Shown: piece by piece, positions 46,597 to 55,809 of the stretch
Layout: every line of letters starts with the position of its first letter
How positions within the stretch are numbered: position 1 is the stretch's first letter
Assembly: GCA_018434245.1 (NCBI GenBank)
Contig: JAHDPQ010000083.1
Location: forward strand, 1 to 64,000
DNA length: 64,000 nucleotides
From: Oscillospiraceae bacterium
GTDB taxonomy: Bacteria > Bacillota > Clostridia > Oscillospirales > Ruminococcaceae
Reading direction: 5' to 3'
The notes under the pieces: generated by a model
What the model saw: only the letters and a program-made list of their open reading frames with translations
Told to the model about the DNA's origin: nothing
Database searches by the model: none
Position numbers and translations under genes: made by a program

Positions 46597-46806
46597 TTAC
46601 TGGAAGCGTGCAAATAGGTCGATGATTTTGGGCATTTCCGGAAGCAGGGTGACCGCCACGATTATGGTGGCGCTGAGCAGCAACAGCGCCAGATACCAGA
46701 GGTTGACCTTTCTGCCCCGCTGCTCTTTGTAAGGGCGATAGTCCCAAAGGTAAATCCCGAGAAACATCGCCGCCAAGAGGATTACATCCATGACTTGATC
46801 TTTCAT
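46597..46806 (-). CDS. Small two-span membrane protein, candidate germinant-receptor D subunit
   Basis: A 69-residue protein with two hydrophobic segments (about 6-20 and 37-57, LWYLALLLLSATIIVAVTLL) joined by a basic loop (YKEQRGRKV). Its start overlaps the gerC stop (ATGA), so it is translated with the receptor. Some Bacillus and Clostridia ger operons encode a D subunit of this size with two membrane spans that modulates receptor activity; similarity here is of size, topology and position, not clear sequence motifs. Confidence 0.65.
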   Translation of the reverse strand: MKDQVMDVILLAAMFLGIYLWDYRPYKEQRGRKVNLWYLALLLLSATIIVAVTLLPEMPKIIDLFARFQ

Positions 46807-47927
46807 ACGCCCCGCACAATGCCCGAATCCAGTATCTCCACGGTGACGTTGACCTCCATGGATACCCCCGGCCGGCCCTCCTCGCTCTTAGATTCAATGG
46901 CTTCCCATAGGGAGCCATCCTTCATATAGATGTCGTGCTCCCAATCGGCAACATTGGTATCCCCTTTTTGCCGCTGGTAGTCCAACAGCTCCAACATCCG
47001 GTCGCACAGGGCCTGAGCCGCCGCCTGCTCCAACGCAGATTTAACGGAAGGGTCCCGAAGATCCGATCCGGCAGCGGCCTGATCCAGTTGCCCTTTGGCC
47101 CGGATGTCCAGCTGGAAGACGACGTGCTCCGCCTCTTGCCAAAAGGAGCGCTTCGTTTTGCTTTGGGTGATGTGGATGGTGGATTTTTTCTCACCGCCCG
47201 GCAGCTCAAAGGCTAAATCGTGGGAGCCCAGACGCCCCGCCCCAAAGAGGTAAAAGGGGATGTAGGCTTCGGGTAGGGTGTAGCTCAGACTGTCCTGCCG
47301 GAACACCGCCAGCCCCTCCAGCTGGATGCAGGTGTCCTCCTGAGTGGTCGGCTCCGCCTTGACGACGGGAAGGATCAGGGACTTTCCCGGTGTCTGCAGG
47401 GCATCCAGAGCGTTGTAGATGGAGACATCTCTTGGTTGGAGCTGAGTATCGTTGGCGTGGGCAATCATCTTGCTCAAAGCGTAGGAGGCTACCGAAAGAT
47501 CCTGCCCCTTGGCGGCAAGAATTTCTTCCGCCGTCTCCCCTAACGAAATCGCCAGCTGTATGGTCTCCCGGATGTTGACATCCCGCAAAAAGCCGTCCAG
47601 CAGACTGGCGATTCCCTGCTCCGCCACCTGATGGCTGAGAACGATCACCTCCATGTTCCCATAGTGAAACTGGCGGCTCAGCTTGGATTTAGCCTGCTCC
47701 AAAGCTTGGGGGACCGTTGCTCCTTCCAGAGAAACCGGGTAGGATTTGACACCCTCCTGCAGGCTGCCTTCCAGATTAATCAGCTCCAGAGTCACCTTGT
47801 AGCCTTCCCGGGACTGGTCAATGGCCATCCCCGCCACAATGTCAAACTCGTTTAGCTCCCGGTAATTCCCGCACCCGCCCAGAAGCAGCAGAAGGCAGAG
47901 CACCGGCGGGATCAGCCTGTGCTTCAA
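46803..47927 (-). CDS. GerAC-type germination lipoprotein
   Basis: The lipoprotein C subunit of the receptor, 374 residues from a TTG start. The signal peptide ends LLLLLGGC (Cys about 18), followed by the family's GNYRELNEFDIVAGMAID (usual GCWDxxEL...aiD pattern). The C-terminal domain begins near residue 190. The TTG overlaps the gerA stop (TTGA), coupling translation. The frame is open 28 codons upstream, but that part overlaps gerA and lacks signals. Confidence 0.88.
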   Translation of the reverse strand: MKHRLIPPVLCLLLLLGGCGNYRELNEFDIVAGMAIDQSREGYKVTLELINLEGSLQEGVKSYPVSLEGATVPQALEQAKSKLSRQFHYGNMEVIVLSHQVAEQGIASLLDGFLRDVNIRETIQLAISLGETAEEILAAKGQDLSVASYALSKMIAHANDTQLQPRDVSIYNALDALQTPGKSLILPVVKAEPTTQEDTCIQLEGLAVFRQDSLSYTLPEAYIPFYLFGAGRLGSHDLAFELPGGEKKSTIHITQSKTKRSFWQEAEHVVFQLDIRAKGQLDQAAAGSDLRDPSVKSALEQAAAQALCDRMLELLDYQRQKGDTNVADWEHDIYMKDGSLWEAIESKSEEGRPGVSMEVNVTVEILDSGIVRGV

Positions 47928-49480
47928 TTCCACCACCGCCTTTTGGTTTGCCCCAGCCGGGTGAGGTGGGAGGGGGAGGCGATGGCGGCAGGCCTCTGAC
48001 GCATCTGCCAAAGGGGAGCACGGAATCCAATGTCCTTAAACTGCTGATATTGCAGATCTCCGGTGGGGGAAATCTGCCACAGTCCAAAGGATTTGAGCCG
48101 CAGCATGTGGACGAGGAGAAAGGCGCAGCCCATGGTCAGCCCAGGGAATCCACCAAAGGCGGCAAAGGCAAAGAGAAACATCCGGGCCATCAAAGTGGGG
48201 GCGTTGAGCTTTGGCACCAGCAAACTGGTGATTCCGGTGAGGGCCACCATGATGATTACCAGAGAGGAGACGATTTTGGCGTCCACCGCCGCGGAACCCA
48301 GCACCAGAGCACCCACCACACTCATGGCCTGCCCCACGCCGCTGGTCATCCGCACCCCCGTTTCCCGCAGGATGTCAAACATCACCAGCATCAGCAGCAG
48401 CTCCAACGCCATGGGAAAAGGAACGTTCAGCCGCTCGCTGGCAATGTTCAGCAGCAGGGAGGTGGGCAGAAGCTCATAGTGGTAGGTGGTGACCACCAAG
48501 TAAAGGGATGGGGTGAGGATGCTGAGCAGAAACCCCATAATCCGCAGCATCCGGGAAAAAGAGGTGTAGTAAAAGCTCAAGTAATAGTCCTCGTTGCTCT
48601 GAAAGTTCTCAATAAACAGGTAGGGGATGGTCAACACCACAGGGGTTCCGTCCAGCACAATGGCAATCCGCCCTTCCAGCAGCTTGCCCGCCACTACATC
48701 GGGGCGCTCGGTGTATCCTGTGGAGCGAAAGGGGGACAGGGGATTGTCCCGAATCAGCTCGTTGAGGTAGTTTGCGTCCAGCACCCCATCGATGTCGATG
48801 GAGTCCAGCCGCCGCCATAATTCCTCCAAAGCCGGACGGTTGACCAGACTGTCCAAATAGCAGATACAGGCCTGAGTGCGGGAGCGCACCCCAAAGCTGC
48901 GCATCTCCATCTTGAGGTCGTGGGTGCGCAGCCGCCGATGCAGAAAGGCAAGGTTGAGGATTAAGGATTCCCCAAAGCCTTCCTTGGGTCCGGAAAGGGC
49001 GATTTCCCCGTCGGGCTCCGAAACTCCCCGCAACGGGAATCCCTGCGTGCTGAGTGTGAGAGCTTTGTTTTCTCCGGGGACAAAGAGCACCGAATCCCCG
49101 TAGGTCACCGCCTCCACAACCTGTTGAAAATTCTCGATGGCAGTGGGGTTGTGGACCAGAAGCACCTGCCTTGCTACGGCGTCCAGATAGCCTTCTTCGG
49201 TGCGTTTCAGCTCGGAGTAGGTCAGGGGCCAGATGATGTTTTCGCTCACAAAGCCGTTGTCGATCATTCCGGCGCAGTAAGCCACCACATACTGCTGGGC
49301 GGGGTCCTTCTGGCTCTGCACCTCCCGCACCAGGAAGGTATCGTCCTTATCAAACAAGCTTTTGAGTGTCTCCACATTTTCCGCAAGGCTTGGGGAAACG
49401 GGAATTTCTTTCAGCTCCTCATTGAGCTTCTGCATCTGCTGGGAAATCTTCTGTTCCGGTTGGTTCTTCTGCCTGGACAA
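47924..49480 (-). CDS. GerAA-type spore germination protein
   Basis: The A subunit of the germinant receptor, 518 residues. A soluble N-terminal part with ETLKSLFDKDDTFLVR and the family motif NRPALEELWRRLDSIDIDGV, then RSTGYTERPDVVAGKLLEGRIAI (the conserved P-x-x-x-x-x-T/ER-PD motif), and about five membrane segments after residue 280 with FPMALELLLMLVMFDILRETGVRM. TTG 49480 is preferred because AAGGAG lies 9 bases before it. First gene of the operon, behind a sigma-G-like promoter. Confidence 0.9.
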   Translation of the reverse strand: MSRQKNQPEQKISQQMQKLNEELKEIPVSPSLAENVETLKSLFDKDDTFLVREVQSQKDPAQQYVVAYCAGMIDNGFVSENIIWPLTYSELKRTEEGYLDAVARQVLLVHNPTAIENFQQVVEAVTYGDSVLFVPGENKALTLSTQGFPLRGVSEPDGEIALSGPKEGFGESLILNLAFLHRRLRTHDLKMEMRSFGVRSRTQACICYLDSLVNRPALEELWRRLDSIDIDGVLDANYLNELIRDNPLSPFRSTGYTERPDVVAGKLLEGRIAIVLDGTPVVLTIPYLFIENFQSNEDYYLSFYYTSFSRMLRIMGFLLSILTPSLYLVVTTYHYELLPTSLLLNIASERLNVPFPMALELLLMLVMFDILRETGVRMTSGVGQAMSVVGALVLGSAAVDAKIVSSLVIIMVALTGITSLLVPKLNAPTLMARMFLFAFAAFGGFPGLTMGCAFLLVHMLRLKSFGLWQISPTGDLQYQQFKDIGFRAPLWQMRQRPAAIASPSHLTRLGQTKRRWWN

Positions 49481-49512
49481 TTGACATTTCTCCTTTGTCA
49501 AAGGGATGCAAT

Positions 49513-49541
49513 TAGTATGCATCTCTTCGTGCAGAACATAC
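49513..49541 (-). promoter_or_regulatory. Sigma-G-like promoter of the ger operon
   Basis: On the minus strand GTATG (49537-49541) and a perfect CATACTA (49513-49519) are separated by 17 bp, matching GnATR-N17/18-CATnnTA. Germinant receptors are known to be made in the forespore under sigma-G. It lies 33 bp before the TTG start. Confidence 0.7.
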
Positions 49542-49768
49542 CCTTTGCATCTGGGAAGAACGCCTATGCCCCAGTCAGAAAGCAGATTTTTCCAGCCGAT
49601 TTGCCTTGTGGGAATCTCACAGAAATTGCCGGGAATCCCCTGAGAAAAGTTGGCCCCCAAAATATGATATTATAGTTTAAAATTACTTTTTTAGGCTGGT
49701 GAGGACCGGGATTTTGTGTTATGCTATAAAGGAGTGTGTAATGGAATCTCGGATGAGGATGTGAAAAC

Positions 49769-51253
49769 GTGGAGATCGGTTTTGATGCGGATCTTTATAT
49801 GCAAAAACAGAGCGCTCAAATTCTGGAGCGGATGGAAAAATCCAAGGGAAAGCTCTATCTGGAGTTTGGCGGCAAGCTTTTTGATGACTACCACGCCGCC
49901 CGGGTGCTTCCCGGTTTTGATGTCAACGGAAAAATCAAGCTGCTGCAAAAATTGCGGGATAAGGCGGAAATTCTTCTGTGCATCAAGGCGCAGGATATTG
50001 AAAAGAACAAAATACGTGCCGACTTAGGTATCACCTACGATATGGATGTCTTTCGGCTGATCGATAATTTGCGGGGGATGGGGCTTGCCGTCAATTCGGT
50101 GGTCATCACCCTGTTTGATGGACAACCCTCTGCCGACGCCTTCCGTAAAAAGCTGGAAATGCGGGGAGTCAAGGCCTTTATTCACCGCCGCACCAAGGGC
50201 TACCCCACCGATATTTCGCTGATTGTCAGCGACGAGGGCTACGGTGCCAACCCCTATATCCCCACCACCTGTCCCTTGGTGGTGGTCACTGCTCCCGGCC
50301 CAGGCAGCGGCAAGCTGGCCACTTGCCTCTCCCAAATCTATCATGAGCGCAAGCGGGGAAGCGACGCGGGATACGCCAAGTTTGAAACTTTCCCCATCTG
50401 GAATATTTCCCTCAAGCATCCGGTCAATATGGCCTACGAGGCTGCCACCGCCGATTTGGACGATGTGAATATGATCGACCCCTTCCATCTGGAGGCCTAT
50501 GGGAAAACCACCGTCAATTACAACCGGGACATCGAGGTGTTTCCGGTGGTCAAAACCATTCTGTCTCGCACCTCCAATGTGGGCTCTACCTACCAGTCCC
50601 CCACCGACATGGGGGTGAACATGGCGGGGTTCTGCATCTCCGACGACGAGGTCTGCCGGGAGGCAGCCAAGCAGGAAATCATCCGCCGCCACTTCCACAC
50701 CATGGTGGATTACAAGCTGGGCCGGGTGGACTATCAGGCGGTGAAGAAGATTGAGATGATCATGAGCCAGCTGGATATTTCCGGGGACGACAGGCGGGTG
50801 ATGGCCGCCGCTTTGGCCAAGATGCAGGAAAAGGATGCTCCTGCCACCGCCATTGAGCTTCCGGGAGGCAGAATTGTCACCGGGCGGGAAACCACTCTGA
50901 TGAAGGCCCCTGCCAGCGCCCTCATCAACGCCATCAAGCAGATGGCGGGGCTGGCCGACGATCTCTACCTCATATCCCCGGTGGTGCTGGAGCCTATCAT
51001 CAAACTCAAGCAGCTGAATCTGGGGGCCCACAGCCTCACCCTGAATCTGGAGGAGGTTCTCATCTGCCTTTCCATCTGTGCCGCCACCAACCCCACAGTG
51101 GAGCATGCCATGAACCAGCTGCCTAAGCTCCGGGGCTGCGAGGCCCACGCCAGCTACATTGTTCCCGACGGGGACGAAAAAACCATGCGCCGATTGGGAC
51201 TAAACCTCACCTGTGAGCCGGTGTTCCCCAGCGAGGATTTGTATTACGAATAA
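49769..51253 (+). CDS. DUF1846 (UPF0371) family protein
   Basis: A 494-residue protein covering the full DUF1846 family. It starts EIGFDADLYMQKQSAQILER, contains FGGKLFDDYHAARVLPGF, a P-loop-like VVTAPGPGSGKLATCLSQIYHE (about 168-190), and NMIDPFHLEAYG. Family members are widespread in Firmicutes and have known folds, but no established reaction. The GTG start has only a weak GAGGATG site. It is monocistronic and ends at a terminator. Confidence 0.92.
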   Translation: MEIGFDADLYMQKQSAQILERMEKSKGKLYLEFGGKLFDDYHAARVLPGFDVNGKIKLLQKLRDKAEILLCIKAQDIEKNKIRADLGITYDMDVFRLIDNLRGMGLAVNSVVITLFDGQPSADAFRKKLEMRGVKAFIHRRTKGYPTDISLIVSDEGYGANPYIPTTCPLVVVTAPGPGSGKLATCLSQIYHERKRGSDAGYAKFETFPIWNISLKHPVNMAYEAATADLDDVNMIDPFHLEAYGKTTVNYNRDIEVFPVVKTILSRTSNVGSTYQSPTDMGVNMAGFCISDDEVCREAAKQEIIRRHFHTMVDYKLGRVDYQAVKKIEMIMSQLDISGDDRRVMAAALAKMQEKDAPATAIELPGGRIVTGRETTLMKAPASALINAIKQMAGLADDLYLISPVVLEPIIKLKQLNLGAHSLTLNLEEVLICLSICAATNPTVEHAMNQLPKLRGCEAHASYIVPDGDEKTMRRLGLNLTCEPVFPSEDLYYE

Positions 51254-51267
51254 AGGTAACTAGTATA

Positions 51268-51294
51268 AATACCCCTGCCGAAGGCGGGGGTATT
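51268..51294 (+). terminator. Terminator after the DUF1846 gene
   Basis: AATACCCCTGCC (51268-51279) and GGCGGGGGTATT (51283-51294) with a GAA loop; weak T content follows. Confidence 0.75.
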
Positions 51295-51310
51295 GTTCTG
51301 CATAATCATA

Positions 51311-51598
51311 TCATAAAACCCTTGGGTGGCTATTTCTGTCATGAAGGTATTTGCGAAACTTGCTGCACACCTCTGATGCACAGCGCTCGCAAAGATGTTT
51401 CCCATTCACGCACACCATCCAACGAAAACTGCCGCCTCCACAAATACAGCACCAAGGGCTGTGCCGGGTAATCATCAGGCGGGCACTTTCCTGTTCAACC
51501 AGAAGATCAACAGGCGTTGTTTCTTCCCAACCTAAGGCGGTGGCATATTCCAGCAGGATAGGGGATGCAATGTCTTTGAGCAGCAGCTTCTTTTTCAT
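51311..51598 (-). CDS. AbrB/SpoVT-like protein with C-terminal zinc ribbon
   Basis: A 95-residue protein. The N-terminal half (KDIASPILLEYATALGWEETTPVDLLVEQ, then SARLMITRHS) has the spacing of the C-terminal part of AbrB-like swapped-hairpin domains (LGI..GDPLEIYVE..KIIL.K). The second half has CCICGG and CERCASEV, a Cys4 zinc ribbon also seen in this family. The usual GRIVIP opening of AbrB is replaced by ASPILLEYA, so DNA binding is uncertain. It is divergent from the XRE gene and shares with it two inverted repeats. ATG 51598 follows AGGAGAG. Confidence 0.65.
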   Translation of the reverse strand: MKKKLLLKDIASPILLEYATALGWEETTPVDLLVEQESARLMITRHSPWCCICGGGSFRWMVCVNGKHLCERCASEVCSKFRKYLHDRNSHPRVL

Positions 51599-51651
51599 CA
51601 ATGCATAACTCTCCTGTTCGGGCTATAGCATAACCATAGCATACTTTTTCC

Positions 51652-51669
51652 TGTGGGACAAGTCCCACA
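51652..51669. promoter_or_regulatory. Operator-like inverted repeat 1
   Basis: TGTGGGACAAGTCCCACA is a perfect 8-bp inverted repeat around AA. It contains the TTGTCC -35 box of a possible minus-strand promoter whose TATGGT -10 lies 17 bp away (51632-51637 region). 14 of 18 bases match the second site. Confidence 0.65.
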
Positions 51670-51698
51670 ACCAGAAATCCTTCCAATGTTAATATAGC

Positions 51699-51716
51699 AG
51701 TGGGATATGTCGCACA
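51699..51716. promoter_or_regulatory. Operator-like inverted repeat 2
   Basis: AGTGGGATATGTCGCACA, an imperfect copy of the repeat at 51652-51669, lies directly before the ribosome site of the XRE gene. A protein bound here would block that gene's transcription or translation start. Confidence 0.6.
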
Positions 51717-51728
51717 ATGGAGGGTATT

Positions 51729-51971
51729 ATGAACTTAAAAGAAGCAATTGCATATCGAATTCAAACGCTATGCGAGGCAAACAATTTAAGCCCTAGCAGC
51801 CTAGCGTATCTTTGCGGTATGGACCGCTCCACCATTTATAGTATTCTTGGCAATAAAAGCAAAAGTCCGGAGGTTGCCACCATCAAGAAAATTTGTGACG
51901 GCTTAAAGATAACATTGGGGGAGTTTTTTAGCACCCCCGAATTTGATCATCTGGAGCAGGAGATACAATAA
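51729..51971 (+). CDS. Small XRE-family (Cro/CI-type) HTH regulator
   Basis: An 80-residue, single-domain protein: MNLKEAIAYRIQTLCEANNL, the HTH core SPSSLAYLCGMDRSTIYSILGNKSKSPEV and the helix TIKKICDGLKITLGEFF. This fits the HTH_3 fold over its whole length. GGAGGG precedes ATG 51729. Two related inverted repeats in the divergent gap are likely operators. It may repress itself and the AbrB-like gene. The region is lower in GC than its neighbours. Confidence 0.88.
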   Translation: MNLKEAIAYRIQTLCEANNLSPSSLAYLCGMDRSTIYSILGNKSKSPEVATIKKICDGLKITLGEFFSTPEFDHLEQEIQ

Positions 51972-51993
51972 GGGCCGGGAATTCCCGGCCCTT
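51970..51993. terminator. Palindromic terminator after the XRE gene
   Basis: AAGGGCCGGGAATTCCCGGCCCTT is a 24-bp perfect palindrome starting at the XRE stop codon. It separates this gene from the convergent ABC exporter genes. Confidence 0.8.
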
Positions 51994-52062
51994 ATTGTTA
52001 GGTGAATGGTCTGCCTGAGCTTGTCGTGGAAGCGGTCCTATCCTTTAGTCCTGGGCATCCTG

Positions 52063-53976
52063 CTACTCCAATTCAAAGGCTCCGGTGTAGAGCTGATGAT
52101 ACTTTCCACCTTGGGCGATGAGTTCCTGATGGCTGCCCCGCTCAATGATTCGGCCCAGCTCCAGCACCATGATGACATCGGAATTACGCACAGTACTCAG
52201 CCGATGGGCGATGACAAAGGTGGTCCGCCCTGTCATCAGGGAGTCCATTCCCCGCTGGACAATGCTTTCGGTTCGGGTGTCGATGGAAGAGGTGGCCTCG
52301 TCCAGAATCATCACTGGGGGGTCGGCCACCGCCGCCCGGGCAATGGAGATCAGCTGGCGTTGCCCCTGGGAAAGCTCCGAACCGTCGCCGTCAATGAGGG
52401 TGTCGTACCCCTGCGGCAGCCGCCTGATAAACCCGTGGGCCCCCGCCAGCTTGGCAGCGGCGTACACCTCCTCGTCACTGGCGTCCAGACGGCCGTAGCG
52501 GATATTTTCCATCACAGTGCCGGTAAAGAGGTTGGTGTCCTGCAGCACCACCCCCAGGGAGCGGCGCAAATCAGCCTTCTTCATTCGGGTGATGTCGATG
52601 CCGTCGTAGAGAATTTTGCCCTGTGACAGATCGTAGAAGCGGTTAATCAGGTTGGTGATGGTGGTTTTGCCCGCTCCGGTGGCCCCGACAAAGGCCACCT
52701 TCTGCCCTGGCTTTGCAAAGAGGGAGATGTCGTGGAGCACCGGTTTGTCCTCCACATAGGCAAAGTCCACCTTATCAAAGCGCACGTCCCCTTCCAGCTT
52801 GTGGTAGGTGACCGAGCCGTCATCGTGGGGCTGCTTCCAGGCCCAGAGGCTGGTTCGCTCCTCACACTCCTGCAAGGTGCCGTCCTGTCTGTAGCAGGCA
52901 TTGACCAGGGTAACGGAGCCGCTGTCCTCCTCAGGGGCTTCGTCCATCAGTTGGAAGATGCGGCCTGCTCCGGCCAGAGCCATGATCACCGAGTTGATCT
53001 GCTGGCTTACCTGACCAATGGGGCCCGAGAAGGCGCGGGAAAGCTGCAGGAAGGAGGCGATGCCCCCCAGCGTGAGGCCTCCCACGCCGCCAATAGCCAG
53101 TAGCCCCCCCACAATGGCGATAAGAACATACTGAATGTTGCCCAAATTCATCATCAGGGGCATCAGGGAGTTGGCCAGCCGGTTAGCTTGTGTAGCGGCG
53201 GCGCAGAGCTCCTGATTGAGGGCGTCAAACTTTTCCTTGGCCTGCTCCTCATAACAAAAGACCTTGACTACCTTTTGGCCGTGGGTCATCTCCTCAATGT
53301 AGCCGTTGAGGGAGCCCAGCACCTCCTGCTGTTTTACAAAGTAGCGGGCGCTGGAACCCCCCACCCGGCCCACCATCTTGGTCATGACAAACACCATGGC
53401 TACCACAAGACCGGTGAGGGGGAGGCTGACGGTGAGCATGGCGACAAAGACAAAGAGCAGGGATACGCCGGAGCTCAGCAGCTGGGGAATGCTCTGGGAA
53501 AGAAGCTGACGCAGGGTATCGATGTCGTTGGTGTAGCGGCTCATCAAATCTCCGTGGGTGTGGGTGTCGAAGTACCGCAAAGGCAGGCGCTGCATATGGG
53601 CAAACAGCTCATCTCGAATCTGTTTTTGGGTTCCCTGAGAGACTACAACCATCACCCGGTTGTAGGCAAAGGAGGCTCCCACACCGATGAGATAGAGCCC
53701 TGCCATCCTGAGGATAGCCCCCAGCATCCGGGAAAAATCCGGGTTTTCCACCTGTGTCAGGGGAAGGATGTGCTGGTCGATCAAAGTCTGCAAAAACAGG
53801 TTTCCCTGCACCATGGCATAGGCATTGACCAGGATAAAAACCGCCACCAGAATCAGATGGACCTTGTAGCGGGCCATATATTTGAAAAGCCGCACCATGT
53901 TCCCCTTGGTCTCCTGAAGGCTCTGCCCTCGGCTAAAGCCGCCCCTTGGGCCGGGACTTTGTCTAGACTGTCTCAT
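52063..53976 (-). CDS. Heterodimeric ABC exporter, subunit with the canonical ATP site
   Basis: A 637-residue half-exporter: six-helix membrane domain (about 30-340) and C-terminal ATPase. It has Walker A GATGAGKT, signature LSQGQ (usual LSGGQ), Walker B with ILDEATSSID (catalytic Glu present) and the switch His in IAHRLST. About 45 extra residues (CYRQDGTLQECEERTSLWAW and neighbours) sit just before the ATPase, as in this clostridial subfamily. The gene overlaps the partner by 14 bp. Its own Walker residues form the active site together with the partner's VSGGQ. Confidence 0.94.
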   Translation of the reverse strand: MRQSRQSPGPRGGFSRGQSLQETKGNMVRLFKYMARYKVHLILVAVFILVNAYAMVQGNLFLQTLIDQHILPLTQVENPDFSRMLGAILRMAGLYLIGVGASFAYNRVMVVVSQGTQKQIRDELFAHMQRLPLRYFDTHTHGDLMSRYTNDIDTLRQLLSQSIPQLLSSGVSLLFVFVAMLTVSLPLTGLVVAMVFVMTKMVGRVGGSSARYFVKQQEVLGSLNGYIEEMTHGQKVVKVFCYEEQAKEKFDALNQELCAAATQANRLANSLMPLMMNLGNIQYVLIAIVGGLLAIGGVGGLTLGGIASFLQLSRAFSGPIGQVSQQINSVIMALAGAGRIFQLMDEAPEEDSGSVTLVNACYRQDGTLQECEERTSLWAWKQPHDDGSVTYHKLEGDVRFDKVDFAYVEDKPVLHDISLFAKPGQKVAFVGATGAGKTTITNLINRFYDLSQGKILYDGIDITRMKKADLRRSLGVVLQDTNLFTGTVMENIRYGRLDASDEEVYAAAKLAGAHGFIRRLPQGYDTLIDGDGSELSQGQRQLISIARAAVADPPVMILDEATSSIDTRTESIVQRGMDSLMTGRTTFVIAHRLSTVRNSDVIMVLELGRIIERGSHQELIAQGGKYHQLYTGAFELE

Positions 53977-55702
53977 CCACTCCGCCTCCCTTCTGCTGGG
54001 AGGTGTATACCTCCCGGTAAATGTTGCAACGCTCCATCAGTTCCTCATGAGAGCCGATATCGGCGATTTCGCCCTCATCCAGTACCACAATTTTGTCGGC
54101 GTGCTCTACCGAAGCTGCCCGCTGTGTGATGATCAGCTTGGTGGTGTCGGGAATCTCCTGGGCAAAGGCCTGACGGATGCGGGCATCTGTCTTGGTGTCC
54201 ACCGCCGAGGTAGAGTCGTCCAGAATCAGAATCTTTGGTTTTTTTAAGAGAGCACGGGCGATGCAGAGCCGCTGCTTTTGCCCGCCGGAGACGTTGGTGC
54301 CTCCCTGCTCGATATAGGTATCGTACCCCGTGGGAAAGGTTTGGATAAACTCATGGGCGCAGGCCAGCTTACAGACGTATTCCAGCTCCTGGTCGGAGGC
54401 GTCTTGGTTACCCCAGCGCAGGTTCTCCTTGATGGTACCAGAAAACAGCTCGTTCTTTTGCAGCACCATGGCCACCTGTTCCCGCAGGGCGGAAAGGTCG
54501 TAGTCCCGCACATCCACGCCGCCTACCAACAGCTTGCCTTGAGTGACATCGTACAGGCGGGGGATCAGCTGCACCAAGGTGGTTTTGGCAGCCCCGGTTC
54601 CTCCCAAAATCCCCACGGTTTCCCCGGACTGGATGGTCAGGTTCACGTCTTTCAGGGCCAGCTTTTTCGCATCCTTAGCGTAGGAAAATCCTACGTTCTC
54701 AAAGCGGATGGAGCCGTCCCTTACCTGTGTGACGGGAGCATCCGGGCTGTGAAGGTCGGTTTTCTCCTCCAGCACCTCTACCACCCGCTGGGCGCTGGCC
54801 TTGGAGATGACCAACATCATAAACACCATGGCCAACATCATCAGGCTGATGAGAATCTGAAAGGCGTAGGAAAGCAGGCTGACCAGCATTCCAGTGGTCA
54901 TCTCCCCAAAGACAATGAGCCTGCCCCCCATCCAGGAAAGGATGAGGCTGCAGCCAAACATACAAAGCTGCATCAGGGGCATGATACAGCTCACCAGCTT
55001 TTGGGCCCGGGAAAAGGTGACGTAAATATCCTGAGAGGTGCGCTGGAACTTTTGAATCTCGTGCTCCTCCCGGACGTAGCTCTTGACCACCCGGATGCCC
55101 CGCAGGTTTTCCTGCACCACGGTGTTGAGCTTGTCGTACATTTTAAACACGGTCTCAAAGATGGGGTGGGCCCGGGACATGATCAGGTACATTAAAAGCC
55201 CCAGCACCGGAAGCACCGCCAGAAAAACCAGGGAAAGGCGGTGGTTAATATGAAAGGCCATAATCAGGGAGAAAGCCAGCATAAAAGGAGCACGCACCGT
55301 AATGCGGATGCTCATCTGAAACGCCTGCTGCAGATAGTCCACATCGGTGGTCATCCGGGTGATGAGGCTGGAGGTGGAAAACCGATCGATACTCTCAAAG
55401 GAAAAGGTTTGCAGGTTGTAGTAAAGGTCGTGGCGGACGTTTTTGGCAAAGCCCGCCGAAGCAATGGAGGCCGTCTGCCCCGAGAGCACCCCAAACACAA
55501 GGGCCAAGAAGGTACAGCCCAGCAGACCCAGAGACATTTTGCCAATCATCCGGGGGTCCCCCTGCTGGATGCCGGAGTCAATAATCACCGCCATCAGCAT
55601 GGGCAGCAGAATATCCATGGCTACCTCCAGCAGCACAAGGACAGGGGTGAGCAGGGCATAGGGCCTGTATTCCCGCACACAGCGTGCAAGTCGTTTTATC
55701 AT
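53963..55702 (-). CDS. Heterodimeric ABC exporter, subunit with the degenerate ATP site
   Basis: A 579-residue half-exporter with six membrane helices and an ATPase domain. Walker A reads GGTGAAKT, the catalytic Glu after Walker B is Asp (LDDSTSAVD) and the switch His is Gln (ITQRAAS), while the signature VSGGQ is normal. This is the pattern of the degenerate-site subunit in exporters such as TM287/288. Start ATG 55702 follows GGGAGGAAACC. First gene of the pair, 107 bp after the MarR gene. Substrate unknown; drugs or toxic metabolites are the usual cargo of MarR-linked pairs. Confidence 0.94.
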   Translation of the reverse strand: MIKRLARCVREYRPYALLTPVLVLLEVAMDILLPMLMAVIIDSGIQQGDPRMIGKMSLGLLGCTFLALVFGVLSGQTASIASAGFAKNVRHDLYYNLQTFSFESIDRFSTSSLITRMTTDVDYLQQAFQMSIRITVRAPFMLAFSLIMAFHINHRLSLVFLAVLPVLGLLMYLIMSRAHPIFETVFKMYDKLNTVVQENLRGIRVVKSYVREEHEIQKFQRTSQDIYVTFSRAQKLVSCIMPLMQLCMFGCSLILSWMGGRLIVFGEMTTGMLVSLLSYAFQILISLMMLAMVFMMLVISKASAQRVVEVLEEKTDLHSPDAPVTQVRDGSIRFENVGFSYAKDAKKLALKDVNLTIQSGETVGILGGTGAAKTTLVQLIPRLYDVTQGKLLVGGVDVRDYDLSALREQVAMVLQKNELFSGTIKENLRWGNQDASDQELEYVCKLACAHEFIQTFPTGYDTYIEQGGTNVSGGQKQRLCIARALLKKPKILILDDSTSAVDTKTDARIRQAFAQEIPDTTKLIITQRAASVEHADKIVVLDEGEIADIGSHEELMERCNIYREVYTSQQKGGGVDETV

Positions 55703-55809
55703 ACGGTTTCCTCCCATATTCGTTTGCGCAGAACAGCAGAATGATGCTTTGTGGAATATAAAACCGGCAACCTCCTCTCATCCCGTCAAGAGGCTACCAA
55801 ACATCATCC

